From contig NZ_CP036292.1 of assembly GCF_007751715.1 (NCBI RefSeq), positions 4,285,339 to 4,349,338 of the forward strand: DNA of 64,000 nucleotides. The letters run 5' to 3'. Source of the DNA: Rosistilla oblonga. GTDB taxonomy: Bacteria > Planctomycetota > Planctomycetia > Pirellulales > Pirellulaceae. Under the pieces are notes generated by a model. That model searched no databases, was not told the origin of the DNA, and worked only from the letters and a program-made list of their open reading frames with translations. How positions within the stretch are numbered: position 1 is the stretch's first letter; each line of letters starts with the position of its first letter. Below, one piece after another: positions 17,997 to 27,026 of this stretch. The translations under genes and the position numbers were made by a program.

Positions 17997-19013
17997 ATGA
18001 TTGAAATCGATGGTTCGCGAGGCGAAGGAGGTGGGCAGATCCTGCGAACCTCCTTGGCTCTTTCCATGGTCACTGGCCAATCAGTCCGGTTTGAGAACAT
18101 CCGGGCCGCGCGCAGTCGTCCCGGTTTGTTGCGGCAGCACTTGACCGCGGTCAAAGCGGCCGCGGCGGTCAGTGGCGCAAAAGTCGATGGCGATCGTTTG
18201 GGTTCGATAACGCTCACGTTTGAGCCATCGAAGATCCAAGCGGGCGATTATCACTTTGCGATCGGTTCGGCGGGGAGTTGTCTGTTGGTGCTGCAAACGA
18301 TTTTGCCAGCTCTAATGATCGCCGACGGTCCGTCGCGAGTCGACTTGGAGGGCGGAACGCACAACCCGTTTGCTCCCCCGTTCGAATTCCTGGAGCTGAG
18401 CTTTTTGCCGCTATTGAAAAAGATCGGTCCCGAGGTTCGGTTGACTCTCGATCGACCGGGCTTTTATCCGGCCGGTGGTGGGCGCTGTAGCGCAGCGATT
18501 ACGCCAGCGGAAAAGCTGCAACCGATCGAACTGATCCAACGGGGAAAGCTGTTGAATCGCGAGGCGTTGGCGATCGTTTCCCGTTTGCCAGCGAAGATCG
18601 CGGCACGCGAACTGGAGACCGCCGCGCGGACGCTCGGTTGGCCAAAGAGTACCTTAAAAGTCGAACAAGTGACGACGTCGCCGGGCCCCGGCAACGCGTT
18701 GTTGTTGAGTGTCAGCTATGAAAACGTGACCGAAGTGGTAACAGGATTTGGCGACGTGAAGGTCTCCGCCGAACGCGTGGCGAAGCGTGCCGCCGGTGAA
18801 CTGAAGAAGTATTTGAATGGAACGGCGCCGGTGGGAGTTCATTTGGCCGATCAATTGTTGTTGCCGTTGGCCATGGCTGGCGGCGGCCAGTTCCGCTGCC
18901 AACAGACGACGCAGCATACGTTAACGAACATCGAAACGATCAAGATGTTTTTGGATTTGGAGATCGACGTTCAGCCACAAGAAGATGAATCCGTGTTGAT
19001 TCGAGTCGGTTGA
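17997..19013 (+). CDS. rtcA: RNA 3'-terminal phosphate cyclase RtcA
   Basis: RtcA converts an RNA 3'-phosphate to a 2',3'-cyclic phosphate through a covalent His-AMP. The 338-residue product has the N-terminal signature IDGSRGEGGGQILRTSLAL and, near the C-terminus, the nucleotidyl-His motif QHTLTNIE (His about 307, E. coli His309). GTHNPFAPPFEFL is also characteristic. ATG 17997 is chosen over GTG 17988 because GGAG lies 8 bases upstream. rtcB follows after 28 bases on the same strand, making an RNA-repair pair. Confidence 0.95.
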   Translation: MIEIDGSRGEGGGQILRTSLALSMVTGQSVRFENIRAARSRPGLLRQHLTAVKAAAAVSGAKVDGDRLGSITLTFEPSKIQAGDYHFAIGSAGSCLLVLQTILPALMIADGPSRVDLEGGTHNPFAPPFEFLELSFLPLLKKIGPEVRLTLDRPGFYPAGGGRCSAAITPAEKLQPIELIQRGKLLNREALAIVSRLPAKIAARELETAARTLGWPKSTLKVEQVTTSPGPGNALLLSVSYENVTEVVTGFGDVKVSAERVAKRAAGELKKYLNGTAPVGVHLADQLLLPLAMAGGGQFRCQQTTQHTLTNIETIKMFLDLEIDVQPQEDESVLIRVG

Positions 19014-19041
19014 TCGATGGGATGAGGGATGTGGGAGAATA

Positions 19042-20442
19042 ATGATGAAGACGCGTGAACTGAACAACTTGGGAATTCCAAAAGGGATCGCGATGCAAGC
19101 GGCTGTCGAAGCGGTCCGCAACGCGTCGGCCAAGGGACTCAAACGACCTGAATTGCGAACCGCGATCGCGGCAATTGTCGAAGACCCCGCGTCGGCGAAG
19201 GACGATCCTCTTTGGGGATCGTTGGCCGATGCTTTGCAGACCGTCTTCTCAGCTCAAGACCGTTACATCGGTCGCGACGAACCCGCTCCCTGGCGTCAGT
19301 GGGGTGACGGTCTGGAAGCGGGTGCGGTGTCGCAGATGGTCGACGCTTGCAAGCTGCCGGTGACCGTATCGGGTGCGTTGATGCCCGACGCGCACTTGGG
19401 TTATGGCCTGCCGATCGGTGGCGTGCTGGCGACGAAGGACTGCGTGATTCCTTACGCTGTCGGCGTCGATATCGCCTGTCGGATGAAGATGACCGTTTTG
19501 GACATGCCTGTCGAAACGCTCGATACCAATCAAGATCGATTGCGAAACGCGATCGAGCGGGAGACGCAGTTCGGGATCGGTGCGAGTTTCCGCAAACGGC
19601 GGCAACACGAGGTGATGGATGCCGATTGGCGCGTCTCGCCGATCACATTCCAGAACAAGGACAAGGCGTGGAAGCAGTTGGGAACCAGCGGCAGCGGAAA
19701 CCACTTCGTCGAGTTTGGCGTCCTGACGCTGCCGGCGGGCGATCTGGGATTGGCAGCCGGAACGTACTTGGCGCTTTTGAGTCACAGCGGGTCGCGGGGA
19801 ACGGGAGCATCGATTTGCGCGCACTACAGCAGCGTGGCCAAAGCGACGCACCCGGAACTGCCACGCGAACTGCAAAACCTTGCCTGGTTAAACTTAGATA
19901 CTCAGGAGGGCCAAGAGTACTGGAACGCGATGAATTTGATGGGGGAATACGCGGCGGCGAACCACGCTTGCATCCACCGTGAAATCGCAAGCCACTTGGG
20001 AGTCGAAGTCTTGTTGGATGTCGAGAACCATCACAACTTTGCCTGGCGAGAATCGCATGGCGGAGAGGATCTGATCGTCCACCGCAAGGGAGCGACTCCA
20101 GCGGGCCAAGGCGTGTTGGGAATCATCCCCGGTTCGATGGGAACTCCCGGATACGTCGTCCGCGGAAAAGGAGTCGAAGAGTCGCTGTTGAGCGCTGCGC
20201 ACGGCGCGGGGCGGCGGATGAGTCGCACCGCGGCGAAGAAGCAGTTCCGATGGAAAGAGGTGAAGAAGTTCTTGAACGATCGTGGCGTGACGTTGATGTC
20301 GGCCGGGCTGGACGAAGTCCCGATGGCCTACAAAGACATCGACCAAGTGATGGCGTCGCAGCACGACCTGGTCGAGACCGTCGCCCGCTTCGATCCGCGT
20401 TTGGTCAAGATGGCCGAGGCGGGCGAGCGACCGGAGGACTAA
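19042..20442 (+). CDS. rtcB: RtcB-family RNA ligase
   Basis: A Mn/GTP-dependent ligase joining 2',3'-cyclic phosphate or 3'-phosphate ends to 5'-OH. The 466-residue sequence has MPDAHLGYGLPIGG, the metal-Cys motif as GVDIACRM (canonical family members have DIGCGM; the Cys is kept), GTSGSGNHFVEFG, LLSHSGSRG, and HGAGRRMSR with the guanylylated His at about 387. GGGAG precedes the ATG. It pairs with rtcA 28 bases upstream. The DIACRM variant marks a divergent RtcB subgroup; whether it prefers tRNA, rRNA or damaged mRNA is unknown. Confidence 0.94.
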   Translation: MMKTRELNNLGIPKGIAMQAAVEAVRNASAKGLKRPELRTAIAAIVEDPASAKDDPLWGSLADALQTVFSAQDRYIGRDEPAPWRQWGDGLEAGAVSQMVDACKLPVTVSGALMPDAHLGYGLPIGGVLATKDCVIPYAVGVDIACRMKMTVLDMPVETLDTNQDRLRNAIERETQFGIGASFRKRRQHEVMDADWRVSPITFQNKDKAWKQLGTSGSGNHFVEFGVLTLPAGDLGLAAGTYLALLSHSGSRGTGASICAHYSSVAKATHPELPRELQNLAWLNLDTQEGQEYWNAMNLMGEYAAANHACIHREIASHLGVEVLLDVENHHNFAWRESHGGEDLIVHRKGATPAGQGVLGIIPGSMGTPGYVVRGKGVEESLLSAAHGAGRRMSRTAAKKQFRWKEVKKFLNDRGVTLMSAGLDEVPMAYKDIDQVMASQHDLVETVARFDPRLVKMAEAGERPED

Positions 20443-20475
20443 CGCCGGATGCTATGGCTGTCGCGAAGAAACTTC

Positions 20476-20507
20476 ACCCTCCCCCAACGAAGTTTACAGG
20501 GGAGGGT
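20476..20507. repeat. Palindrome between convergent genes, possible bidirectional terminator
   Basis: A perfect 9-bp stem ACCCTCCCC / GGGGAGGGT around a 14-base loop, followed by CGAACGAGCGGAGCGAAG and more G-rich sequence. It sits between convergent rtcB and the acyltransferase gene. The form resembles a dispersed planctomycete palindrome; there is no U-tract. Confidence 0.5.
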
Positions 20508-20631
20508 CGAACGAGCGGAGCGAAGTTCGGGGAGGGGAGTCTCCAGGCATCGATCCAGTATCGATGCCGCTCCCCGGCAATCTCGCTGAAGGCTCGTTTG
20601 CCGACCCTCTGAGCTTCGCCGGGCCGGTGGA

Positions 20632-23600
20632 TCAAACCGTTGGGTCGATGACGGCGGCGAGGATCTTGCCGTCCCCTTTGCCATCCACGTCGTGACTCAG
20701 TTCCGCGGTCCAGCGATGGCCGGCCATCGCTGGCAACTGGGCCAGCAAGTTGCCGGCGATTTCGGCTGTCGCTTGTCCCTCGCCGTCGCAGGCGGTGACG
20801 CGGACGTTTTTCCAGTCACCCAACAGCCCCAGTCCGGTCGCCTTGGCGACTGCCTTCTTCGTCGCCAGGATCGCCGCGAAACAGCGCTCACGGTTTTCGC
20901 ACGCCGACAACAGCGAGACCTCTTCGGGCAGCAACGCCTCTGCAAGCTGAGCCTCTTCGACCTCGGCGATCGGATGAACCGCAACGCCAACGCGGCGGGC
21001 TGTCGACGCAATCGCGTAGCTGATTTTGTTGCAATGAGCTACCGAGATGTTCGGCATCACCGCGTCGGCCGCTGGTACATCACCTGCGCTTGGATGTTGA
21101 GCTCGCCGTGGCAACGCATAGGGTCGGCCGTTGCCATCGTGCCGCGTGTCGATATCGGACATGTACAGCCGCTGACCGTGCTGTTCATGCCACAACCGTC
21201 GGACTGCATCTTTGGCGACGACGCGGCCAAAGACCCAGCGAACCTTTTCGGCGTGAGGGATTTGCGCGTCGATGAAGTCTTCGTATTCCTGTTCGCTCAA
21301 CAACACTTCGGCTGCCGCTCGCAACAGCGTCGGTTGCGACAGGTCGTCCAACCAAGCGAACCGCGCCGTGGCGATCGCATCGTCCGCCGCCGAAGCCTGC
21401 GTCGCAAACTCTTCCGACAAATGGTAGACGTTTTTGGGGCCGTGGAAATTGACTTCGTGAAACGGCAGATAGAAACGCCACAGTCGAACGCCGTTGATGC
21501 GATTCCAAACGCGTCCCTCGCTGTCGATCGAAACGACCGAATGAGTGAAGTGCCGCGGCGATTGCTCGTCCAAACTCCCGTGGCATTCAAACCGCGTTCC
21601 CACTGCGGGGCGAGGCCCGAAGAACTCGACACTCTTCACCACAAACGGCAACATGATCCGCCCAGTCTGATCGGGCTGTTCCAGATGCCAGGCCGCATTG
21701 GGATGCATCGCGACATCCAACAGGACCGGATCGCCAAGGAATTCGACCGGCCGATCGTCGCGGAACAGCTCATCCCGCGGCAGGACTTCGATCGTCGATT
21801 CGATTCCTTGTTTGCCGATCTTCGCCAGGCTGCGGACGCCCTGAAACAATTCGCCGTGAAACAAATTGTTATACATCGTCTTCAGCGTCGTCTCACACTG
21901 CTGAGCGTCGGTCAGTTCCAACGGCTGGCCGAGCGGAGCTTCCGGATACGCAGCGGCCAGGGTCACGGTGCCAACAGCCGCCAGCTTCGGTTTGTCGCCA
22001 AACGGCTCTTCCCGATTCCCGGTGTCCATCACACGGACCAGCACGCGCGTCGTCGCGTCATCGTCCGTCGGCATCAAGGTCGCTTCGATCCGGATCGTGA
22101 TCGGATCGCGCTCGTAAAACGCCAACCATCGCGACAACTGGACTCGGCTGATCGAACAGACGACCAGTTCGGGAGCCAGCTGCAGCGCCGCCTCCATCAT
22201 CATCTCCAGCGTGAACGTCATCGGCATCACCGGCAGCCCACATTGCTCGGGCCGGATCGCGCTCACCTCGCGGCCGCCGACGGTGTGATGCGTCGCGTAA
22301 TGTTCGATCGCGGGATCGAGCAGCCGATGCATGACCAGATGCATTCCAGGTTCAAACTCGCTGACTTCGCCCAACAGCGGCAATTCGGGACGGGGCAATC
22401 CTCCGTCGCCGCTCGCCGCTGCCTCAAACGCATGCTCATCGCCCGACCACAGACTTTCATCCGCCAGAATGTCGTCGGTGGGAAGCGCCGCCGCGGCGGC
22501 CAGGCGACGTCGCGATCGATTTCCGGCCGTCGCACGTCGTCCGCCGCGAGGACCGATCGTCCGCCCCGCGTTCTTGGCGACGAGAAACTGCTGCATCACA
22601 TCGCTCTGTTCCGCCAGCAACTGCTGCATCGTTTCCAGATGAGACGACATCACCGAGTCGCTGCCAGGAGCGATCGCTGCGGCAACCTCTGCGCGCGGCG
22701 ACGGCTGAACAAAGGAATTCCCTTGAGCCTGTCGGAACTGCGGATCCAACGCCTCCAATTCGATCGGAACGTGATGCGCAGCCAACTGAGCCGCGGCGTG
22801 GACGATCTGATCGGCGGTCGACAAACGGGGCGTGTCCATCGGGATCGCCGCATGCGGCTGGCCTCGCAAGATATCAGCGACAAAGGAACTGATATTCCCC
22901 CGCGGGCCAACTTCCAGGAACAGCCGCACACCGTCGGCGTACATCTGTTGAATCAGCGATTGGAACCGGACCGGGTTGTGCCAATGAGCCAACGAGAGCT
23001 GGCGGATCTGGTCGCTGTCGTCGGGGAAACGTTCGCCGGTGGCACACGAATACAACGGCACATCGGGCGATCGGAATCCAACGCGATCGAAGGCGGCACG
23101 CAGCGGGTCCATCAGCGGCGCGAACATCGGCGTGTGGTAGGGCTGCTGCAGCGAAAGCGCCTCGACGATCCAGCCCGCTTTTTCGATCGTCTCACGAACG
23201 CGCCGCGTCGCTTCGCGTCGGCCGACCACGATCGATTGATGCGGGCAATTGTCCATCGCCACCATCGCCTGGTCGCTCATCCCCGCCGTCGCCAACGCTT
23301 GGAAGACGACAGGTTGCACCTTGTCGGCGGCCGCGGCAACGGCCAACAGTTCCGCGTCGCCGCCGCCCGACTGAACCTCCATCTGGTTCATCACATTGGC
23401 AAACATCGGCAGTTCCGTCGTCAACTCCATCGACCCCGCGGTCATCAGTGCCGCCAATTCGCCGGCGCTGTGACCGGCGGCGGCTTGCATCGGCACGCCC
23501 AACATCTTGGCAACTTCGCTCAAGCACCAGCCCGCGCTCAAGACGCTCAACATCGCATTGTCTAACCGACGCAACAACTGTTCGGCTCGATCGCGATCGT

Positions 23601-24051
23601 CCTGCTGCCAACCATCGATAAAGTAACGCAGGCTGTGGAACGGCGGGCCAATCTGACGGGCAAAACCGTCGCACTGTTGGAGCACCGATTCGACTTCGGG
23701 CCACTGGGAATCGAGTCCCTGCAGCATTCCCAGGTATTGAGCCCCTTCGCCGGGAAAGAGCCACGCGATCCCACCGGACAAACCGAGCGGTTCGGGATAA
23801 TAATAGATCCCGCCGACATCGTGGATCGGTTTGCCCGGGCGTCGCTCCAAGCGATCGGCGGCGCGAGTCGCCAGCAGTCGCAGCGCTTCCTCGCCGTCGG
23901 CCACGATCAACAACCGCTCAGGAGCATGCGAATCTGAAGTTGCCGATTCCCCACCAGCCAACGCTCTCAGGTTCGCAACCAATTGAGGTTGCGATTCGGC
24001 CGCGATCACATACGGTTTCAATCGGTCGGAGCTTGCGTTGGTATCGGTCAT
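20632..24051 (-). CDS. Orphan acyltransferase - dehydratase-like - phosphopantetheinyl-transferase-like fusion
   Basis: A 1139-residue cytoplasmic protein. Residues about 95-410 are an AT domain: FPGEGAQYLGML (99-110), nucleophile motif GHSAGE (193-198, Ser195) and a later PYHTPMF with the partner His. Residues about 420-540 are a basic, low-complexity linker. Residues about 540-900 look like a double-hotdog dehydratase (HTVGGREVSA followed by LPVMPMTFTLEMM). Residues about 930-1130 resemble a 4'-phosphopantetheinyl transferase (GRPYAL, ISVAHCNKI, then KKAVAKATGLGL in place of the usual KEA). No ketosynthase or ACP gene is nearby. It resembles a subunit of PfaA/HglE-type iterative polyketide or polyunsaturated lipid synthases. 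The gluconolactonase gene lies 21 bases upstream. Confidence 0.8.
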   Translation of the reverse strand: MTDTNASSDRLKPYVIAAESQPQLVANLRALAGGESATSDSHAPERLLIVADGEEALRLLATRAADRLERRPGKPIHDVGGIYYYPEPLGLSGGIAWLFPGEGAQYLGMLQGLDSQWPEVESVLQQCDGFARQIGPPFHSLRYFIDGWQQDDRDRAEQLLRRLDNAMLSVLSAGWCLSEVAKMLGVPMQAAAGHSAGELAALMTAGSMELTTELPMFANVMNQMEVQSGGGDAELLAVAAAADKVQPVVFQALATAGMSDQAMVAMDNCPHQSIVVGRREATRRVRETIEKAGWIVEALSLQQPYHTPMFAPLMDPLRAAFDRVGFRSPDVPLYSCATGERFPDDSDQIRQLSLAHWHNPVRFQSLIQQMYADGVRLFLEVGPRGNISSFVADILRGQPHAAIPMDTPRLSTADQIVHAAAQLAAHHVPIELEALDPQFRQAQGNSFVQPSPRAEVAAAIAPGSDSVMSSHLETMQQLLAEQSDVMQQFLVAKNAGRTIGPRGGRRATAGNRSRRRLAAAAALPTDDILADESLWSGDEHAFEAAASGDGGLPRPELPLLGEVSEFEPGMHLVMHRLLDPAIEHYATHHTVGGREVSAIRPEQCGLPVMPMTFTLEMMMEAALQLAPELVVCSISRVQLSRWLAFYERDPITIRIEATLMPTDDDATTRVLVRVMDTGNREEPFGDKPKLAAVGTVTLAAAYPEAPLGQPLELTDAQQCETTLKTMYNNLFHGELFQGVRSLAKIGKQGIESTIEVLPRDELFRDDRPVEFLGDPVLLDVAMHPNAAWHLEQPDQTGRIMLPFVVKSVEFFGPRPAVGTRFECHGSLDEQSPRHFTHSVVSIDSEGRVWNRINGVRLWRFYLPFHEVNFHGPKNVYHLSEEFATQASAADDAIATARFAWLDDLSQPTLLRAAAEVLLSEQEYEDFIDAQIPHAEKVRWVFGRVVAKDAVRRLWHEQHGQRLYMSDIDTRHDGNGRPYALPRRAQHPSAGDVPAADAVMPNISVAHCNKISYAIASTARRVGVAVHPIAEVEEAQLAEALLPEEVSLLSACENRERCFAAILATKKAVAKATGLGLLGDWKNVRVTACDGEGQATAEIAGNLLAQLPAMAGHRWTAELSHDVDGKGDGKILAAVIDPTV

Positions 24052-24072
24052 CGGTTCCAGAGTCAGTCGAGG

Positions 24073-25068
24073 CTATCGCAGTCGAACGCGACAGAGGTAC
24101 GAATCGGCGGTGATAAATAGGTCCTTGCCGTCGGGGCCGCCGAGGGTGCAGTTGCTGGTTCGTTGGCCCGTCAGCAAACGGCCGATCAGTTTTCCCGAGG
24201 GTTCAAAAACGTAGATCCCGCCGGGGCCCGAGGCCCACAGGTTGCCTTGCGGATCGATGGCCAATCCATCGGGCAAACCAGGCAACTTGCCTACCTGATC
24301 GGTTGCATCATAAAGGATCGACATTGCCCCAGCGGTACCATCGTCATTCAAAGCAAAGCGAGCCCAGATTGCCTGTTTGGGGTCCGACTGAGCCACGTAC
24401 AACGTTTTTTCGTCGGGCGAGAGACCAATTCCGTTAGGTCGAGCGAGTTCCTTGGAGATCAGGGTCAGCGTACCATCGGTCGCCAAACGGTAGACGCCAC
24501 AGAAGTCGAGTTCGCGCCGCGGGTCGTCGTATCGCTTCGGCATTCCGTAGGGCGGATCGGTGAAGTAGATCGCTCCGGAAGAATGAAGCACCAAGTCGTT
24601 GGGGCTGTTCAGTCGCTTGCCTTGATAGTTGTCGACAAGCGTTCGCTTGCCGCCATCGCGCGTCAAGACGCTGACGCGACGATCGCCATGTTCACACATC
24701 ATGACTTGCCCCTTGGCATCCAAAGCCAAGCCGTTGGCTCCCGGTTCCAAGCCGTAATAAGTGTTGCCGGTGTAGCCACTGGGACTCATGAACAACGACA
24801 CGCCGCGCTTCGCATCCCAACGGAAGATCGAATTCCGTGGGATATCGCTCAGCAACACATAGCCATCCTCCTCGGGAACCCACAGCGGCCCCTCGGACCA
24901 TGTGAAGCCCGAAGCCAGGACTTCGATCTTTGCATCTTTCGCCAACAGCTTGTCTAGCGCAGGATCCAAGCGTTCGATGCGGCCAAGCGAATCCTGAGCC
25001 GAACTAGGTTGAGCGGCCAGTCCAAACAAAATCGCAGCCAGCGCAAGGGAGCGGAGAGCGAAGGTCAT
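24073..25068 (-). CDS. Secreted SMP-30/gluconolactonase-family protein
   Basis: A 331-residue six-bladed-propeller lactonase with a Sec signal peptide (LRSLALAAILFGLAAQPSSAQ). Metal-site motifs are present: SEGPLW (Glu), SPNDLV (Asn) and LPDGLAID (Asp). Members hydrolyse sugar lactones such as gluconolactone, here in the periplasm. The stop is 21 bases before the start of the acyltransferase fusion gene, so they may be cotranscribed, although no functional link is evident. Upstream lies the REP-like array. Confidence 0.9.
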   Translation of the reverse strand: MTFALRSLALAAILFGLAAQPSSAQDSLGRIERLDPALDKLLAKDAKIEVLASGFTWSEGPLWVPEEDGYVLLSDIPRNSIFRWDAKRGVSLFMSPSGYTGNTYYGLEPGANGLALDAKGQVMMCEHGDRRVSVLTRDGGKRTLVDNYQGKRLNSPNDLVLHSSGAIYFTDPPYGMPKRYDDPRRELDFCGVYRLATDGTLTLISKELARPNGIGLSPDEKTLYVAQSDPKQAIWARFALNDDGTAGAMSILYDATDQVGKLPGLPDGLAIDPQGNLWASGPGGIYVFEPSGKLIGRLLTGQRTSNCTLGGPDGKDLFITADSYLCRVRLR

Positions 25069-25270
25069 GATGAAGCCTCGAGAGAGTTTTTCCGGGGGGA
25101 AGAATCCGCTCCCGCACCCAGTGCCTATGGGGGCGTGAGAGCACGCGGAATAGCTTAACCACTCACCGCCCCAATGGAAACCAAATCAGAACCACCGCAC
25201 TCGATTTCCAGTCATCTCCTCCAAGACAATCGATCGGTGGTGCTTGGCTGGCAAGCTGTGACCTTCAGCC

Positions 25271-25558
25271 AAGCCGGAGGCTGGCACACGAACTGCCGGC
25301 GGCATAAGCCGCCGGTAATGAAGGTCGAGTCCCCGACTAGGCCGGAGGCCGGCACATGGACTACACACATGTGTCGGCCTCCGGCCTAGGGATTGGTGGT
25401 TCTGCGGGTACCGGCGGCTGACACCGCCGGCAGTTGGTGTGTCGGCCTGCGGCCTAGGGATTGGTGGTGCTGCCAGTACCGGCGGCTTACACCGCCGGCA
25501 GATCGAGTCATTCCGGCGGCTGACACCGCCGGCAGTTCGTGTGACGGCCTCCGGCCTT
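25271..25558. repeat. REP-like palindrome array, left block
   Basis: Contains 46-bp composite units made of hairpin A (CCGGCGG...CCGCCGG) and hairpin B (GGCCGGAGGCC plus GACACA). One forward unit is at 25271-25316 and reverse units are at 25410-25455 and 25512-25557. There is an extra A hairpin at 25478-25500. A head-to-head B pair lies at about 25339-25388. Confidence 0.88.
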
Positions 25559-25665
25559 ATGAATGTTGACACAATCGGCTGATACTTTGAGGCACGGGGG
25601 ATTTCATGAGCCGTAAAAATCTCATTCTCCCACCTTGATCAGGTACTGCACCAAGAGCGGCTTGC

Positions 25666-25805
25666 AGGCCGGAGGCCGAGACAACTAATGCCGGCGGTGT
25701 CAGCCGCCGGTGGTCAAGGCCGGAGGCCGACACAACTAGTGCCGGCGGTGTAAGCCGCCGGTTCTCAACTGGTCGGTTTTTCAACAAGGCCGGAGGCCGA
25801 CACAA
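25666..25805. repeat. REP-like palindrome array, block next to the transposase 3' end
   Basis: Two forward 46-bp units at 25666-25711 and 25717-25762, plus a lone B element at 25787-25805. The last lies 73 bases from the transposase stop codon. Confidence 0.88.
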
Positions 25806-25877
25806 GGAATGCCACCGAGCCAGCCGGGTACAAGCAGCGATCGAAGGTCGGCCAATGCAGCTCCCTAAACCTTCGGA

Positions 25878-26330
25878 CTACTCCCAAACTCGCGCTGGAT
25901 CGAATTCAATCTCATGTTTTGCCAATAGCGCGAGATACTCATCCTGGAAGGTCTGTTTCGCATGATGTGTCAACTGATTTTCGATATACCTGACAACCCT
26001 GTCGACTTGAGAAGGGCTAACCGTAAACGCGCCGTAGCCATCTTGCCAATGAAACTTGAGTTTTCCCGCTCGCGCGTCGTTAACCTGACGACTTGAATTA
26101 GACTTCAGCGCTCCTACAAAATCGGCAACCGCGACTTTAGCTGGAATCCGGACCAGTACGTGCGCATGGTCGTAGAAGCCACCAATTTTGATCGCGAACC
26201 CTTCCAGATTTTTTGCGATCCCAGCCATGTACGACCAGACTTGGGCGCGAAGCGCATCGTCTTGCAACAACGGGCGTCGATCCTTCACGCTGAAGACGAT
26301 GTGATAGAGCAACTGTTGATGCGTGGACAT
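25878..26330 (-). CDS. IS200-type Y1 transposase, REP-associated (RAYT-like)
   Basis: A 150-residue single-strand HUH transposase. It shows the HUH motif as DHAHVLV (about residues 54-60) and the conserved WQDGYGAFTVSPSQ followed by RYIENQLTHH, where the Tyr of RYIENQ is the candidate nucleophile. FQDEYLALL-x-KHEIEFD closes the protein. Length is typical of Y1 TnpA. GGTGGAGA precedes the ATG. It is surrounded on both sides by the 46-bp palindromic units, with no cargo gene and no TnpB. That layout matches the REP/RAYT arrangement known in other phyla, in which the enzyme processes dispersed palindromes rather than moving as a normal IS. That role here is inference. Confidence 0.88.
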   Translation of the reverse strand: MSTHQQLLYHIVFSVKDRRPLLQDDALRAQVWSYMAGIAKNLEGFAIKIGGFYDHAHVLVRIPAKVAVADFVGALKSNSSRQVNDARAGKLKFHWQDGYGAFTVSPSQVDRVVRYIENQLTHHAKQTFQDEYLALLAKHEIEFDPARVWE

Positions 26331-26466
26331 GCTGTTTCTCCACCGGAATCAATTGGTGTCGCGATACAATATTGTTTAACGAATCCAGCCTACACCGCTT
26401 CAACCTAATGTTAATAGTTTTTGAGGCAAATTTGATTGATCGCTTACCGGGATTCAACACTTGATT

Positions 26467-26996
26467 GTGCCGGCCTCCGGCCTAGGGAGTTTTCTTGGTC
26501 CTCCACATACCGGCGGCTTACACCGCCGGCAGATCGTGTGTCGGCCTCCGGCCTGGGTGGTTGCTGAAACATGTCCTTGAGTTTGGTGTGGTCGGGCAGC
26601 CGGGGGACTCGGTGCGCTGAAGGTATGTTGGTCGCCCCTCGTTTAGCACTACAGACAAGCGCAGTTTTTTAGGCCGGAGGCCGACATAACTAATGCCGGC
26701 GGTGTGAGCCGCCGGTAGCCAAAGCCGGATGCTGATCCAGGCCGGAGGCCGACACAAGGAATCCAAGAATGTGTCGGCCTCCGGCCTTGGGGGAGTTCTT
26801 GCTCGGCCGCCAACCGGCGGCTTACACCGCCGGCAGTTCGTGTGCCAGCCTCCGGCCTGGTATTTTCCTATCATAAAATCATACCGGCGGCTTACACCGC
26901 CTACAGATCGTGTGTCGGCCTGCGGCCTGAGACTTTGCTAATCGCCATATACTGGCCGCATACGCCGCCGGAACTGGATTTGTCGGCCTACGGCCT
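26467..26996. repeat. REP-like palindrome array, right block
   Basis: A lone B element at 26467-26483. 46-bp composite units at 26509-26554 (reverse), 26671-26716 (forward), 26813-26858, 26883-26928 and 26951-26996 (reverse, the last two degenerate in hairpin A). A perfect 18-bp head-to-head B pair at 26739-26787. The rest of this gene-free stretch, including about 26555-26670, shows nothing recognisable. Confidence 0.88.
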
Positions 26997-27026
26997 GGTG
27001 CTTGCTGAGATAGGGGACTGGGCACC

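Noticed and set aside
17591-18217. 208-codon minus-strand frame overlapping the start of rtcA
   Set aside because: Half of it is antisense to rtcA, it has no ribosome site and no known domain.
20692-23565. 957-codon plus-strand frame opposite the acyltransferase fusion
   Set aside because: The Arg/Gln/His-rich product is typical of antisense frames in GC-rich genes, while the minus frame has clear AT and PPTase motifs.
25280-25296. Sigma-54-like TGGCAC-n5-TTGC promoter near 25282
   Set aside because: The match comes from the repeated hairpin B/A junction and is not upstream of a gene on that strand.
25271-26996. CRISPR array
   Set aside because: Repeats are palindromic, occur in both orientations, have irregular spacing and no uniform spacers; no cas genes are present.
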